The notes: generated by a model not told the origin, from the sequence alone. Shown: positions 51,661 through 64,000, counted from the first letter of the stretch. The stretch: DNA of 64,000 bases from Bidens hawaiensis (GCA_021521415.1 JAIQDT010003566.1:1-64000); one strand, 5' to 3'. Numbers and translations are program-made.

Positions 51661-54500
51661 TGTTGGGATTTATATTTTAGGGGTTAAGTTATATGTAAGT
51701 TTCACAAATCGTTGCTTTCTCATTAGACTACATGGTATAAATAATTATAGGGTCAGTCATCTATCTTCGGTTAGAATCATCACATTAACTTAGAGAATAA
51801 TCTATACACATCGGATTATATTATTTCCATATTACAAATATTCTTTCCATTCTATTATACCCCCGTAGTCAAAGCGGGAGGGACCAGAGGCTTAGATTGG
51901 ATTGAAAATCCTCGAATTGTGTAAATGGTAAGGCTTTGGTGAAAATGTCTGCAACTTGATACCAAGACGAGACATGGAGAACCCGAACTTAACCCCTTTA
52001 AACATGTTCCCTTACAAAGTGTATGTCAAGCTCAATATGTTGTGTTTGCGGATGTTGAACTAGATTTCCCGATAGGTAAATAGCACTCACATTACGTAAC
52101 CAACAAATTTATGCAAAAATGTTCGTAACCCCACGATACTCGGCTTCATCACTCGAATGGGAAATGGCTACTTGCCTTTTGGAAGACCAAGAGATGAGGT
52201 TATCTCCAAAGTAAAACACAGTATCCGAAGATGGAACGACGAGTGTCGGGACAACCCGCCCAATCTGCATCCTTGTAGGCGAGGAGAGACGGTGAGGATG
52301 TGGGTCCAAGTGTAAGCCATAGTTAGTGGTACCCTGTAAGTAACAGATTATTCTCTTCAACGCATCCCAATGACCCAACCAAGGTGTGTGCATGTACATG
52401 CAAACTTGTTGAACCGCGTAGGAAATGTCGGGTCGGGTGAATGTTAAATATTGCTATGCACCGACAAGACTTCGTTATAGTGTCGGGTCCGCAAAAACGC
52501 TTCCTGGGAGCGAACTAAGTTTAGTGTTTGTATCAATTGGTGTGACAGCCAGCTGCATGATTTCATACCCGCACGCTTGATAATATCTTTGGCATAAACC
52601 TTCTGTGATAAAAACATGATACTACCAGTTCTGGTAACAAAGATGCTCAAGAAGTAGTTGAAAGGTCCAAGATCTTTCAAGGAAAATTCGGCCGTGAGAC
52701 ATAGCATAAGGCTATGTCGAAAGGAATTAGTGGAGGTCACCAATAGTATGCCATCCACATAGAGAAGAAGATTAGTCGTTTGATTCCTATTGTGAAATGT
52801 AAAGAGCGAGGTGTCGCAGCAACTTTGTGTAAACCCTAACGTGAGAATGTAGTCGGTGAACTGTTGATACCATGCCCGTAGAGCTTATTTGAGGCTGTAT
52901 AGAGATTTTTTAAGGGAGCATACATGGTTTGGGAATCGCTTATATCTGAACCCCAAAGGTTGATACATGTATACGGTTTCGTTTAGCTTATCGTGCAAAA
53001 AGGCATTGATTACGTCCAATTGATGTACTGGCCATGATTTAGACATGGCGATGGATAAAACAGTCTGAATCATGGCAGGTTTTACCACAGGATTAAATGT
53101 CTCTCCACAGACCACGCCAACTTGTTGCAATTGTCCGTCACAAACGAGACGCGCTTTGTACCTTTCTAAACTGTCATATGCATTAAACTTTTGTTTAAAC
53201 AACCACATGCTACGAAAGATATTCATATTTGGCTGACATGGAACCAATTTCCAAGTCTCATTTTTAATAAGAGCATTAAGCTCATTGGTCATGGCGTTCA
53301 ACCATTCAGGTATAAATCGGGTGTGTATGGGATTTTTTTGGAATAGTTAAGATAGAGATGGTGAGGCCGAATGATCAGTGGTGGGTGGAGAGTGGGATAG
53401 TGAGGTGTTAGTGGTCTGAGCATGTGGTGTGGAATTCATATGGTGTATAGGGTCAGATGTGTTGGGTGTAGGTGGTTGGTTATTTATGGGGCTGTTGGGT
53501 TGGAACGGTAGTGGTGATTGGTTGTGGTATAGGTAGTGAGTATTGTGTGGGATTAGGAGTGATGTGTGACCAGATTAACGGGTGTGGTGGGGTGGATAAA
53601 AAATCATAGGAGGGTGAGGGGTGTAGATTGGGAGGAAAATGAAAAAATGGTTTCGTCAAAAATGACGTGGGGAGAGATGATGAGTTGATGTGCTTTTAGA
53701 TTTAGGCATTTATACCCCCGGTGATTGGATGGGTATCCGAGGAAGACACAAGGTGTGGACCAGTTCCCAAGTTTATTTATTGTGGTGGGTGGGGCAACTG
53801 GATAACATAAGTAACCGAATACGCGTAAATGGTCAAAAGTGGGTGACCGATGATATAGTAGTTGTGTGGGATTGGAGAGGCTCAAAAGTTTAGAGGGTAG
53901 GATATTGTTAAGATAAATGGCGATGTCAAGCGCATGGTGCCAATAGGTGGGAGGAAGAGAGGCATGACCTAAAAGCGTGCGAATAGTATTGTTGATTGAT
54001 CTAATTTTTCGTTCCGCTTTGCCGTCGGGAAGATGTGTAAGGGCTTGAAAGGCAAAAGATCATGCCATTGGTGGCACAAAATTGCTTAAATGAGTTGTTT
54101 ACGTATTCGGTGTCATTATCACATTGTAGGGTTTTTATTTTACGTTCAAATTATGTTTCTACTAGTTTATAGAATTGACAAAAAACGGAAAACAATTGAG
54201 ATTTCTTTGCAAGTGGGTAAGTCTGCAGGAAGTTTGTTTGATCATCCAAAAATAGGATAGTACCGTTGCCCGACAGTACTTACTATTGGGGAGGTCCATA
54301 GGTCACTATGTATTATAGCAAATGGAAACATTGTACAATTTCTAGATTCAATAAATGGTAAATGGGTACTTTTCCCAAACAAAAATAAAGAACGAACACT
54401 TTTATTAACATAATGGTTTGTATTATCACAAGAACATCTAAGAGATTGTAATAAATTTTGGCCTGGGTGACCAAGGTTTTACTGAGATGTACAAAGATCT
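51661..54500 (-). mobile_element. Decayed minus-strand Copia (integrase to RNase H)
   Basis: In minus-strand order: integrase remnants (IIHSDLWTSP-like reading near 54300), the end of integrase with FDHLRVFGYLCYPVAPPTTI and PCVFLGYPSNHRGYKCLN (53885-53604), reverse transcriptase WKLVPCQPNMNIFRSMWLFK and QLDVINAFLHDKLNETVYMY (53301-52885), MDGILLVTSTNS and FSLKDLGPFNYFLSIFVTRT (52758-52444), and RNase H ISWSSKRQVAISHSSDEAEY (52399-52109) with a tail VADIFTKALPFTQF near 51950. Many stops and shifts occur. Gag and protease are missing. A likely 3' LTR is 51661 to about 51863. Confidence 0.75.
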
Positions 54501-54900
54501 CCAAGATCCTTATTGGTAGTCCAATATAATGGGAGGTATTTTAATATATGTCAACAGGTATATGAGTTGCTCCAAGGTTATTGCGGCACATCAGAAGAAG
54601 CCATCTTCTGCAACAATCTGAAATTTTCTCAGTGGAATGAGAGCCTATTAGTATAAACTTTATAACAAAATTAACAAAAAACGCCTAGTAAGCAAGACCT
54701 TATCTCGATAATTGTGATTCAATCTACTCATTCTCTACCCCCTTAAGAAAAAGACAAGATGGAGGAATTGACTAATTCATGAAGGAAAGAATGCTAGAGT
54801 AATCTTGTAAGATAAATTGACAATTGCGGTTCTAGAACGTAATTGTGAATTTACAGGTGCATTTGAACTCTAATATGATTTTTCCAATTCATGGTTTTGG
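54501..54900. other. Unassigned sequence between two elements
   Basis: No coding frame or repeat is recognised. It may be remnant integrase sequence of the gypsy element that follows. Confidence 0.3.
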
Positions 54901-55627
54901 CAATATCTTCACGAATCATTGGGATACTCGCCTATCATTGGCTATGTTTTCCTATAATGACGATTACCACTGAGATCACCCCGTTTGAGGCCTTATATGG
55001 TAAGAAAAATTGTCGATCGTCAATTTTGCTAAGCTGAAGTTAGAGCATATAGTAGTTTCTCGGCCCTAAGTTGTTAGGGAAACCACCGTCAAGGTTATCC
55101 GGATCAAGTAAAGGAAAAAAAAGCTGAAGATAGACAAACATTTAGTCTGATAATCAAAGAAACCGTTAAAGTTCCCATGATAGAGACCTTAATTCCTATG
55201 ATAGAAACCTTAATCAAAGAAACCGTTGAAACTCCTTTGAAAATGGGTGATTAGATTTGGAAAAAGAGGAAAGTTTAGTCTTCCTTAAATTGGACCTTTC
55301 GAAATCACCAATCGAGTGCTCTAGTTGATTATAGGCTCAAGCTACCTCTGGTACTTAATAGAATATAAGAAGTATTTCTTATGTCCATAAACAACAAGCC
55401 TCATTCATTTATGAACTTGTAAGAATCATGGATTGGAAAATCCATAAGCTCATGTAAAACCAAATTCTGCTAGTCAAAGTTAAGTAGAATTTTAGTCGTG
55501 ACCCTAAATTCACACGAGAACGATGCGATTAGATGAAAAGAACTTACCCATACCTAATTCCAGTATACCCTTACAAGAGTGCCAACTCCTAAATTTTCGG
55601 GACGAAAATTCTTAAACGAGAGAAGAA
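54901..55627 (+). pseudogene. Gypsy (chromovirus-like) pol C-terminus remnant
   Basis: TTEITPFEALYGKKNCRS near 54965-55020 is the end of a gypsy integrase core, and VIRFGKRGKFSLP followed by IGPFEITNRVL near 55250-55320 is the C-terminal region before the chromodomain of Tekay/Del-type elements. Stops and shifts are frequent. AATTTTCGGGACGAAAATTC and AGAGAAGAA lead into the LTR at 55628, the usual end of pol and polypurine tract. Confidence 0.65.
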
Positions 55628-56106
55628 TGTGACGCCCGGCTAAAAATTAGCCTACTCGCGTGACTAATGTAATCCGTGTCAATGTAATAAAATATGTTTT
55701 ATTTATTAAGTTTGGAAAAGTTCAAGTTTGACGCGTAGGGGACTCAACGCGAAACAGACACCGGCAACAACTTAAATATATTTAAATATCTAAAATTGTC
55801 AGGAATAACCTGAAAAATTGTAATTTTAATATAAACATTAGTAATAAGTTATAAACTTATTTTTAGGAGGTTCAGTTCACAAAATTAGAAATTTAGCAAT
55901 TCAAGAGCCAGTGTCGGACAACTTATGAACTCGAAACTAACCACCACCAAAAATTGGTTTCTTTAGCTCGTATTGTTTGGAATTCAGTATCGGATAAAAT
56001 TTATTAGACACGGAGTTTGGTTGATTAACTAAAATTCACGAAACGTAAACTAGAAAGTAAGGACTTTGGATAACTACCTACAAAACAATACAAACCCTCT
56101 AAATTT

Positions 56107-56689
56107 GACAGAATTACAGAAATTGTCATTTATGTTTTTACTCAATTTCAGTAGTTGTCCTTTATCTTTAAAAGTAAAATAATTTGTACTTCACATTTTG
56201 AAATGTTACACCGTTTGTCCTTTTGGCCTAACCCAGTTAGTTTTTTTTCATTAAGTTAGGTCATGTGCATTGCACATGAGGGCAAATTCGTCAATTTACC
56301 TATTTAATTTGCCATTTAATTATAAACATTTTAATAAACAAAAAAAACAAAATCAATAACATGATATATATATATATATGTATATGCATATATAATTTAA
56401 CCCAACCCACCCCCTTCTTCCCCCTGCCTGCCACCGAGCTCCCTCTCCGGCGAGCCACTGCCGCCGCCATCTTCTCCGGCGGCACATAGACCTCTTATTT
56501 TCAACAGTAGGTGACTCCAACTCCGACACCTGCGGCCTCATCGCCGGTCTTGGATACTCTATCGACTCTCCGTACGACCGCACTTTCTTTCCACAATCCA
56601 CTTGTCGCCTCTCCGACGGACTCCTTATCATTGATTTTCTATGTTCCATTCTACTATTGTACTCTTAATTTACCTCATGCATGGATTTG

Positions 56690-56748
<59 letters not shown>

Positions 56749-57336
56749 AACATAATATTTTACTGCTACTAAATTTGTTTAATAGTGACGATTTCAGAAT
56801 TTATGTTGAAAAAAGTTGAAAAAATTTGTTTAATATTTTACTGCTATGTTTATTTGATGGAATTAATGGTTTACGATTTCAGAATTTATGTTGAAAAAAG
56901 TTTATGTGGATTCTCAAAAGATAAAATCTCCTTAAGCTCTCTAGATTTATATATAGATTTACCAAGACAGGGCTATTGAGCCGGCTGAGAGCGGCGGTGG
57001 TGGTTTCAGGTGGGAGTGGAGATGGTTTTCGTCGTTGGAGAAGACAGCGACGGCGGAGGCTCGCCGGAGAGGGAGCTCGGTGGCAGGCAGGGAGGAAGAA
57101 GGGGGACGGGGGTGGGTTGGGTTAAATTATATATATACATATATATATATCATGTTATTTAATTTGCCCTCATGTGCAACGCACATGACCTAACTTAACG
57201 AGAAAACTAACTGGGTTAGGCCAAAAGGACAAACAGTGTAACATTTCGAAACGTAAAGTACAATTATGTTACCTTTAAAGATAAAGAACTACTGAAATTG
57301 AGTACAAACATAAATGACAATATCTGTAATTCTGTC
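56107..57336. mobile_element. Pack-MULE-like element
   Basis: TCTAAATTT (56098-56106) and TTTAAATTT (57337-57345) match at 8 of 9 positions. Ends are GACAGAATTACAGAAATTGTC and the reverse complement GACATTTATTGTCATATCTG-like right end, inside inverted arms of about 400 bp. The arms include GC-rich gene-like sequence (CTCCGGCGAGCC..). A TTA/ATT microsatellite lies at 56690-56745. Between the arms is a captured GDSL-esterase fragment. There is no transposase. Confidence 0.7.
56492..56667 (+). pseudogene. GDSL esterase/lipase exon fragment captured in the MULE
   Basis: From about 56512 the frame reads GDSNSDTCGLIAGLGY, SIDSPYDRTFFPQSTCRLSD and GLLIIDFLC. This matches block I of plant GDSL esterases (FGDSNSDTGGL..GRTFF..GRLSDGRLIIDFL), whose Ser in GDS is the nucleophile. 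A one-base shift separates it from PLIFN just upstream, and it ends in a stop after FLCSILLLYS. The His-containing block V is absent, so it is not functional. GC content is much higher than the surroundings. Confidence 0.75.
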
Positions 57337-58007
57337 TTTAAATTTTCCCCACCAAAAACCGGTTTCCCCTTAAGTGGACCCCACTATGTTCCTACTCATG
57401 CCTTATCATAAGACCTACCTATGTGTTGTTACATCTTGAAAAGCCACACATGGCCACCATTCTCTACTAGATCAACACTTGTCAATTTAATTCTCCTATA
57501 TAATCATCAACTCCACTAACACACTCAATCTACCTTCTTATTTTTCTTCTTCTTCTTCTTCTTCTTCTTCTCTCTTAATCTTGTTAAAATAATATTATAA
57601 CTTCAATTTTATAGTGTTTTTTATTCTTATGCTTATGCCTATTTTTTGTGTTTAACGTGACTGGTGAGATTATTGCTCTTGGGCTTGGTTGCTTGGTTGC
57701 TAGTGGGTTGCAGCTTTTTCTTAATGGGCATATCTTGGAGAGGAAGGCTCCTAGTGCTGGTGGCTGTCCCTGTTATATCTCGGGTTCTTGTTTTGCTGTA
57801 CTACGCATAATACACAACAACTCTCACTATCTATCTTCTAGGTTTACGGCTTTGTTAATTAATAATTTTCCTTGTTCTTTCAATTAGTTTGGCAATCACA
57901 CTAGTCTATTCTAGTGTTGATTTTTATGTATTACAAGAACAAGCAATTAAGTATTTGGTATTTCTTTTCTGGTTGAAAGCAATAAGATTTCGTTTACATT
58001 CTTGACA

Positions 58008-58022
58008 TGGTATCAAGAGCCA
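58008..58022 (+). promoter_or_regulatory. Primer-binding site of the decayed Copia
   Basis: TGGTATCAAGAGCCA directly follows the 5' LTR and is close to the Copia initiator tRNA-Met site. Confidence 0.8.
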
Positions 58023-58281
58023 GCTAATTGGACTCTGGGTATTGCTGTTTTCATCGAAAAACTATATATTCTGAATTTGAAGGTGTTTTATTTCTTTGCT
58101 GCCGCCACTGCTGATATATTTCTCTTCTTGGTGGTTTGCCATGTACCCGGTGAGATCGTTTCATATCTTTTATTTTCTATTGGCTATTAGTTTTGATGTT
58201 GCTGGAGTACTCTGACTTGTTTTTTGTGACTTTTTGTGCATCATCTGTGATGCACGGTTATTTGTTTCTCTTATTTGATAA

Positions 58282-61200
58282 ATGGGTGATTCTAATAATT
58301 CTGCTGTTACTGAAATTAGTAAATTAGATGCTAGTGATCCCCTGCGTCTTCATGCTAGTGATTCTAGTACCTTAACTGTGATAAATATTAAGTTGAAAGG
58401 AACAGAGAATTACACTGTTTGGTCAAATGCTATTCTTCTCGCTCTACAAGTTAAAAATAAATTGGTTTCATTGATGGATCTTGTAAAAGGCTAACTAATA
58501 ATGAGATTCTTGCTAAACAATGGGATATGTGTAATTATTTGGTTCTTTCATGGATTCTCAACTCCGTTTCCGAAGAGTTGTATCTAGGACAGGTTTTTTC
58601 TAAATTTGCTTTTGATGTGTGTGAAGAATTAAAAGAAACGTATGATAAGGTTGATGGTTCAGTTGTTTTTAGTTTATATCAAAAGATAAACTCTATTAAT
58701 CAAAATGGTAGTACCGTGTCAGATTATTATCATAGGCTTAATACCATGTGGAAACAATTTGATGCTATGGTTCAATTGCCTTCGTGTAGTTGCAATGCTT
58801 CAAGAAAATTTAATGATTTTAATCACCTGATAAAACTTATGCAATTTTGGATGGGTCTTGATGATACTTATCAGTCTTTTAGAACCTCCATGCTAACTAA
58901 GGATCCTTTACTCACCATTAAAACTACTTTTTCAATTGTGTCTAGGGAGGAATCCCATAGAAACTCTAGTGGGATTTCAAAAACTCAAACCCAAAATATG
59001 GGCTTTCTTTCAAGAACCAATAAATCCTTTGATTCAAAAAGAAGTTCAATTGAGGGCCTAACCCTAACCTTAAGTGCACTAATTGTGATAAGTTTGGGCA
59101 CACTGTTGAAAGATGTTTTGAAATTGTTGGATACCCCCAAGGACCAAGAACCAAAGGGGGTCAAACATATAATCAATCTAATAAACTTGTTGGGTCTAAT
59201 AATGTTGTTCAATGTAAGTCTGATCAAGCAGGTTGTAGTTCAGGGACTTCTCTTACCCCTGATCAGGTGTCCAAATTGTTACATCTGTTAACCGAAAAAA
59301 CTGGAGAAGGAACTTCAAGTTCTCATGTAGAAGGTAAACCTTTTGGTTCTTTTTCCGCTAGTAGTTTTAGTGATAGAGGTTTTTGTTTTGCTAGTAACTT
59401 TCCATCCATGAGTAACTCTGGATGGATTGTTGACTCAGGTGCCAACCAGCACATGGTAAAATATGATAAAAATGTGTATGATCAAGTAGACGTGTCCGAA
59501 TTTAATGTAACTGTTAAACATCCTAATGGTTCAAACGCGATAGTGTCTAAGATTGGTAGTATAAAATTGAGTAAAAATATTATTTTAACTGATGTGCTCG
59601 TGGTCCCTGAGTATCATGTGAATCTATTATCTGTTCATAAACTTGCTAAGGATAGTACAATAAAAGTCATATTTTATGAAAATAATTGTTATCTTCAAGA
59701 TTTACTTACAAGGAGAATCCTAGTGACTGGTAATCAAGCTTATGATCTCTATTTTTGTGGTGATGGGTCTAGTTCTTTTAAGGTGTGCTTAAGTAATTTT
59801 GAAACTTTAAATATGTGGCATACTAGGCTAGGGCATCTTTCTGATAATGTTCTAAATGTCTTACAAATTGATTTGAAATTTGATTTTCAAAAAAATGATT
59901 ATCCCTGTGAAGTTTGTCACATGGCTAAACAACATAGAGAACCTTTTCCTTTGAGTGATCACCAGTGTAAACATATAGGTGATCTTATACATGTAGCTGT
60001 ATGGGTCCTTATAGAGTTAAAAGTAGGGAAGGCTATAAATATTTTCTAACTATTGTTGACGATTATAAAAGAGCGGTATGGATTTTTCTAATGATAAACA
60101 AAGATGAAGTTTTCATTAATATTGAGTCCTTTTTCAACCTGTTAAAAACTCAGTTTGATAAAATAGTTAAGATTGTCAGAAGTGATAATGGACCTGAATT
60201 TCTTAACATTCAAATTCAAAAAAATTTTAAAGCATTCATCATACCTCTTGTACCTATACTTCACAACAAAGTGGTGTTGTTGAGAGAAAACACATGCATT
60301 TGCTTAATGTTTCTAGATCACTTTTGTTCCAAGGGAATGTTCCCCTTACCTTTTGGTCTGAATGTATTCTAATTGCTGTTTATCTTATTAACAGGACACC
60401 ATCCTCCGTGTTAAAAGAAAAAACCCCCTATGAGTGTCTTTTTGGTTTTAAACCCTCGCTATTACATTTAAGGAACTTTGGTTGCTTATGTTTTAGTATT
60501 ATTTTAAATGTTCATAATAAGTTTGAAAGTAGGTCTGAAAAATGTGTTTTCATAGGATATTCTAATAAAAAAAGGGCTATAAGTTGTGGAGTTTAGACAA
60601 TAAAAAAGTTATTTTTTCAAGTGATGTGAAGTTTTATGAAAATATTTTTACTTTTAAAAATATCGATTCACAAAAACCTATTGAAAATTATGAATCATTA
60701 TCTGAAAACAATTTAAATTTTTTTGATCTATACGATGAAGATATTTCCAAATGTTCCTTAAATAATGTAAATCCCGATGATGATGTGGGGGTACACGTTG
60801 ATCACTCTAGAGAGGATTAGCAACCTAGTAGCAACTCGAGGACTTCAGATGAAACTGAAATTTCACAATCAGATAGCTCTAGAGATAGCTCTAGTGAAGT
60901 AGATCCACCTAGAGTTGAAAGTGATAATGTTAATTCTTCTTTCTGAGGGTAACCCTAATCAACCTCCTCTTAGAAAATCTTCTAGGATTTCCGCGTTACC
61001 GAAAAAACTTAGTGATTTTGTTGTTGAAGGGAAAGTAAAGTATGGTTTTGAAAAAGTTGTTAACTACTCGAATTTATCTGTTGATAATTTTTCATTTGTG
61101 TCTAGTCTGAACAAAACTGTTGAGCCCAGAAATTACTATGAAGCCTCGACAGATTCTAATTGGGTTAATGCCATGAATGATTAAATGAATGCTCTTTATA

Positions 61201-62676
61201 CTAACAACACTTGGGAACTTGTTGAGTTTCCTAGTGACAAAAAGGCTATAGGTTGTAGATGGGTTTATAAAATAAAATATAAATCTAATGGGGAAATTTA
61301 TCGATATAAGGCTCGTTTAGTAGCTAAGGGTTACAACCAGAAAGAAGGCGTTGATTTTGATGAGACCTTTTCACTAGTTGTTAAAATGATTACTGTTAGG
61401 TGTGTCATAAGCCTAGCTGTTGAAAATAGTTGGTGTTTGTTTCATTTAGATGTTAATAATGCTTTTCTATATGGTGAATTACATGAGGATGTTTATATGC
61501 AACTACCTGATGGATATTTTTCCAAAAATGATACTTGTGTGTGCAAACTTGTTAAATCACTATATGGCTTAAAGCAAGCACCACGAATGTGGAATGCTAA
61601 ACTTGTCTTTGCTTTGTTAAAATAGGATTTACCCGGTCTATGTGTGACTATTCCTTGTTTATTAAGTCTAAAAAATCTGTGATCGTTATTTTACCTGTTT
61701 ATGTTGATGATATATTAGTGACCGGAAACGATGATACTGCTATTGATGAAGATAAAGAAATGTTAAAAACGAATTTTATGATTAAAGACTTGGGTCTACT
61801 TAAATATTTTTTGGGAATTGAAGTAGTCAAGTCAGACCAGGGGATTTGTTTGTGTCAAAGAAAATATTGTATGGAGTTGTTAGCTGAGTATGACATGAGT
61901 GCATGCAAACCAGTTAACACTCCTATAGAACAAAACTATGTTATCATGAATATGTGTGATAAAGATAAGTCATTTTTAACAAACATCACTGGGTATCTAA
62001 AATTAATTGGGAAATTAGTATACCTTTCCCATACAAGACCTGATATTTGCTATGCTGTTCAGTTTTTAAGTCAATATATGAATAAACCGTCTAATGCACA
62101 TTTACAAATTGCTTAAAGATTGTTGAGATACTTAAAGAAAGCTCCTGGTTTGGGAATTTTATTCAAAATGGAGCATCTTTCAACATTTCTGGTTACTCTG
62201 ATTCAAACTGGGCTAAGTGCCTAGATACTCGACGGTCTGTGACAGGTTTCTATGTTTTCCTTGGCGGGTCACTAGTGTCTTGGAAAAGCAAGAAGCAATT
62301 AACTGTATCCCGGTCATCCGCGAAAGCTGTATATCGGGCCATGTGTGCTTGTATTGAAGAAATTATTTGGATCAAGAATGTGTTAAAAGAGTTAAAGGTC
62401 AATGTTTATCTTCCCGTATCCTTACATTGTGATAATAATGCAGCTATATCTATAGTTGCAAACCCTGTTTTTCACAATAGAACAAAACATTTTGAGGTTG
62501 ACTTGTTTTTCCTGTGAGAAAGAATATCATCATGCACAATTAAGACCGTGTCTATAAGATCTGATAAGCAATTGGCTGACATGTTCACCAAAGGACTCTT
62601 GGTAAGTCAGCATGTCATCATGTTACAAAACTTGGGTTTGTTTAACATATTTGGATATAAAACTGAGGTAGGGTGT
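58282..62676 (+). pseudogene. Copia Gag-Pol, multiple frame breaks
   Basis: Gag starts MGDSNNSAVTEISKLDASDP and is broken near 58490. Protease GWIVDSGANQHMVKYDKN, GAG_pre-integrase MWHTRLGHLSDNVLNVL and CEVCHMAK, integrase IVRSDNGPEFLNIQIQ, reverse transcriptase FHLDVNNAFLYGELHEDVYM and the active site VYVDDILVTGNDD, and RNase H SGNFVSWKSKKQ-like (LVSWKSKKQLTVSRSSAKAV) follow in order. Breaks occur near 59280, 60040, 60290, 60590, 60820, 61180, 61625 and 62116. The pol frame runs ADMFTKGLLVSQHVIM to a TAA at 62677-62679, just inside the 3' LTR. Confidence 0.88.
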
Positions 62677-63097
62677 TAAAATAATATTATAACTTCAGTT
62701 TAATAGTGGTTTTTATTCTTATGCTTATGCCTATTTTTTGTGTTTAACGTGACTGGTGAGATTATTGCTCTTGGGCTTGGTTGCTAATGGGCTGCAGCTT
62801 TTTCTTAATGGGCTTAGCTTGGAGAGGAAGGCTCCTAGTGTCGGTGGCTGTCTCCTGTTATATCTAGGGTTCTTGTTTTGATGTACTACATAGAACACAC
62901 AACAACTCTCACTATCTATCTTCTGGGTTTACAGCTTTGTTAATTAATAATTTTCCATGTTCTTTCAATTAGTTTGGCTATCACACTAGTCTATTCTAGT
63001 GTTGATTTTTATGTATTACAAGAACAAGCAATTAAGTATTTGGTATTTCTTTTCTGGTTGAAAGCAATAAGATTTTTTTTACATTCTTGACAAATCG

Positions 63098-63907
63098 TTG
63101 TATACCCATCACCATATTCATACATAATCTATTTTTATATATTGTTTTGAAGAAACCTTGCAAAAACACAAGTGTAATGGTAATTTGGAGCTTATTTTGG
63201 AGACTTTTAAGGTGTTTTTGGAGCTAACCACATGTTTATTATCTTTCCATCCACCCACAAACCCTAAGGTAACCCATTTGTGTAACATCAGTAAGAATAA
63301 TGCTAGAGTTATTTGTTCGAGCTTAAAATCTTCACAGAAACAAAAAAAAATCATATGAAAATAGAACTTGGGGTTGAATGTGGGTGTGTGCATATATGCC
63401 GTAGAAATGGGTGTATGTGTAGGCATGCCTTACAAATATACATACATATGCAGGTATATTATAACTCCATTGTTTCTAGTACACTAGAAACACCTTGAAT
63501 GATTGTTTCATTTGATTAATCATAAACTTTAAGCTTGATTGATGAAAAAGATGAAGTGGGTTTTGTAAATCTAAGGAGATGTATGCATGTGTGTTGACGA
63601 TTAAAATGCTTGCTTCCATGTTAGTAATCTTGAATATCTTGTTGATAATCTATGGTTGATTAGTTTGAATTAGTATAGCATTTGATGAATTTTTATGATA
63701 TTGGAAAGGGCTATTTGAAATTTTAGAGAGAGAGAGAGAGGGAGAGAAAGAGAGCCGTAAAAGGGAAAGAGAAAAAGAATTTATGGGTTTATATGTTTTA
63801 GTTAAATGCAATGTTTTGAAACCCAGCCCGGCACGGCCGGTCGGACCGGTCCGACCGGGACCCGGTACCATTGCCGGTACCGCCGGGTGAACATGCAAAA
63901 GCAGATC
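63098..63907. other. Intergenic, with GA microsatellite and GC-rich palindrome
   Basis: No credible gene. An AG-repeat lies at 63725-63755. At 63825-63890 a GC-rich block with CCGGTCGGACCGGTCCGACC and GGTACC pairs stands out in AT-rich DNA and may be a transposon end. Confidence 0.5.
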
Positions 63908-64000
63908 TGTAACATCCTACTTTCGATAAGATTAATAAAAGAAATTTCGTTTATTCAATAGCGTGTCGTGTATTAGTCAAGATTAAATAGACTATTAGAA
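63908..64000 (+). mobile_element. Start of another gypsy LTR of the solo-LTR family
   Basis: TGTAACATCCTACTTTCGAT and the following GATTAATAAAAGAAATTTCG line up with the start of the solo LTR at 22905. It runs off the window. The expected 5-bp duplication would be AGATC (63903-63907). Confidence 0.75.

Larger units (their letters stand above)
55628..57581 (+). mobile_element. Gypsy 3' LTR start, interrupted by later insertions
   Basis: It begins TGTGACGCCCGGCTAAAA immediately after the pol end and purine tract. The LTR is interrupted by a MULE (56107-57336) and by a Copia (57582-63092); its end could not be identified. The part 57346-57581 has a CTT microsatellite at 57546-57570 and TATATAA near 57497. 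Confidence 0.55.
57582..63092 (+). mobile_element. Full-length but decayed Copia, TSD AATC(T/G)
   Basis: LTRs are 57582-58007 (426 bp) and 62674-63092 (419 bp), starting TGTTAAAATAATATTATAAC and ending TTGACA. They differ by an indel (GCTTGGTTGC duplicated in the left copy) and several substitutions, so the element is much older than the one at 42082. Flanks are AATCT (57577-57581) and AATCG (63093-63097). Confidence 0.88.

Noticed and set aside
1..64000. Integrated pararetrovirus
   Set aside because: All reverse-transcriptase sequences seen are in Copia or gypsy order with LTRs or integrase; no movement or coat protein signature was seen.

Overview
The window is plant nuclear DNA: AT-rich, with no operons, spliced genes, and an almost continuous mosaic of LTR retrotransposons, MULEs, hAT, Helitron and MITE sequence. 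It contains one recognisable host gene, a terpene synthase (TPS-b-like) on the minus strand. The extra-ORF families carried by two retroelements resemble ones I associate with daisy-family (Asteraceae) genomes. That attribution is from memory and is an inference.

Layout. (1) 1-6216: the 3' part of a plus-strand Copia element (end of pol, a long spacer, an extra 'env-like' ORF at 2317-4774) abuts a truncated minus-strand Copia 5' end (gag, PBS, LTR). Both carry arrays of the motif AGGCGAAGTT/AACTTCGCCT arranged as hairpins. (2) 6217-20453: a decayed minus-strand Ty3/gypsy element of Tat type with dual RNase H. An extra multi-exon ORF runs antisense to pol. Its 5' LTR (about 15.72-20.45 kb) is split by another gypsy-like element (15954-19982, TSD GTTAT). 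(3) 20454-28300: a MULE (21539-25406, 9-bp TSD) holding a Copia remnant that itself holds a solo gypsy LTR, then Helitron-like debris, a hAT element (27104-27692) and a palindrome. (4) 29032-50983: the terpene synthase pseudogene. All seven exons can be placed on the minus strand with consistent splice sites. Its introns and splice sites are filled by a short retroposon (29646-30030), a Helitron (30621-31393), a solo LTR (33087-35183), a MULE (35208-36400) and a 13.7-kb Copia composite (37107-50775). Within that composite lies a very young full-length Copia (42082-50315) with a 1336-codon intact polyprotein and near-identical LTRs. (5) 51000-64000: the gene's upstream region, a MITE, a decayed minus-strand Copia, a gypsy 3' end, a Pack-MULE-like element carrying a GDSL-esterase fragment (56107-57336), a decayed full-length Copia (57582-63092), and the start of another gypsy LTR at the window edge.

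How it fits together. The only intact long coding sequence is the young Copia polyprotein. The terpene synthase retains its exon architecture and DDxxD motif but has two frame-disrupting lesions, so I call it a pseudogene. Two insertions at this gene lie exactly on splice sites and duplicated them in part. Target-site duplications could be read for ten insertions and give the nesting order. No search was run; family names rest on motifs visible in the translations and on general knowledge.
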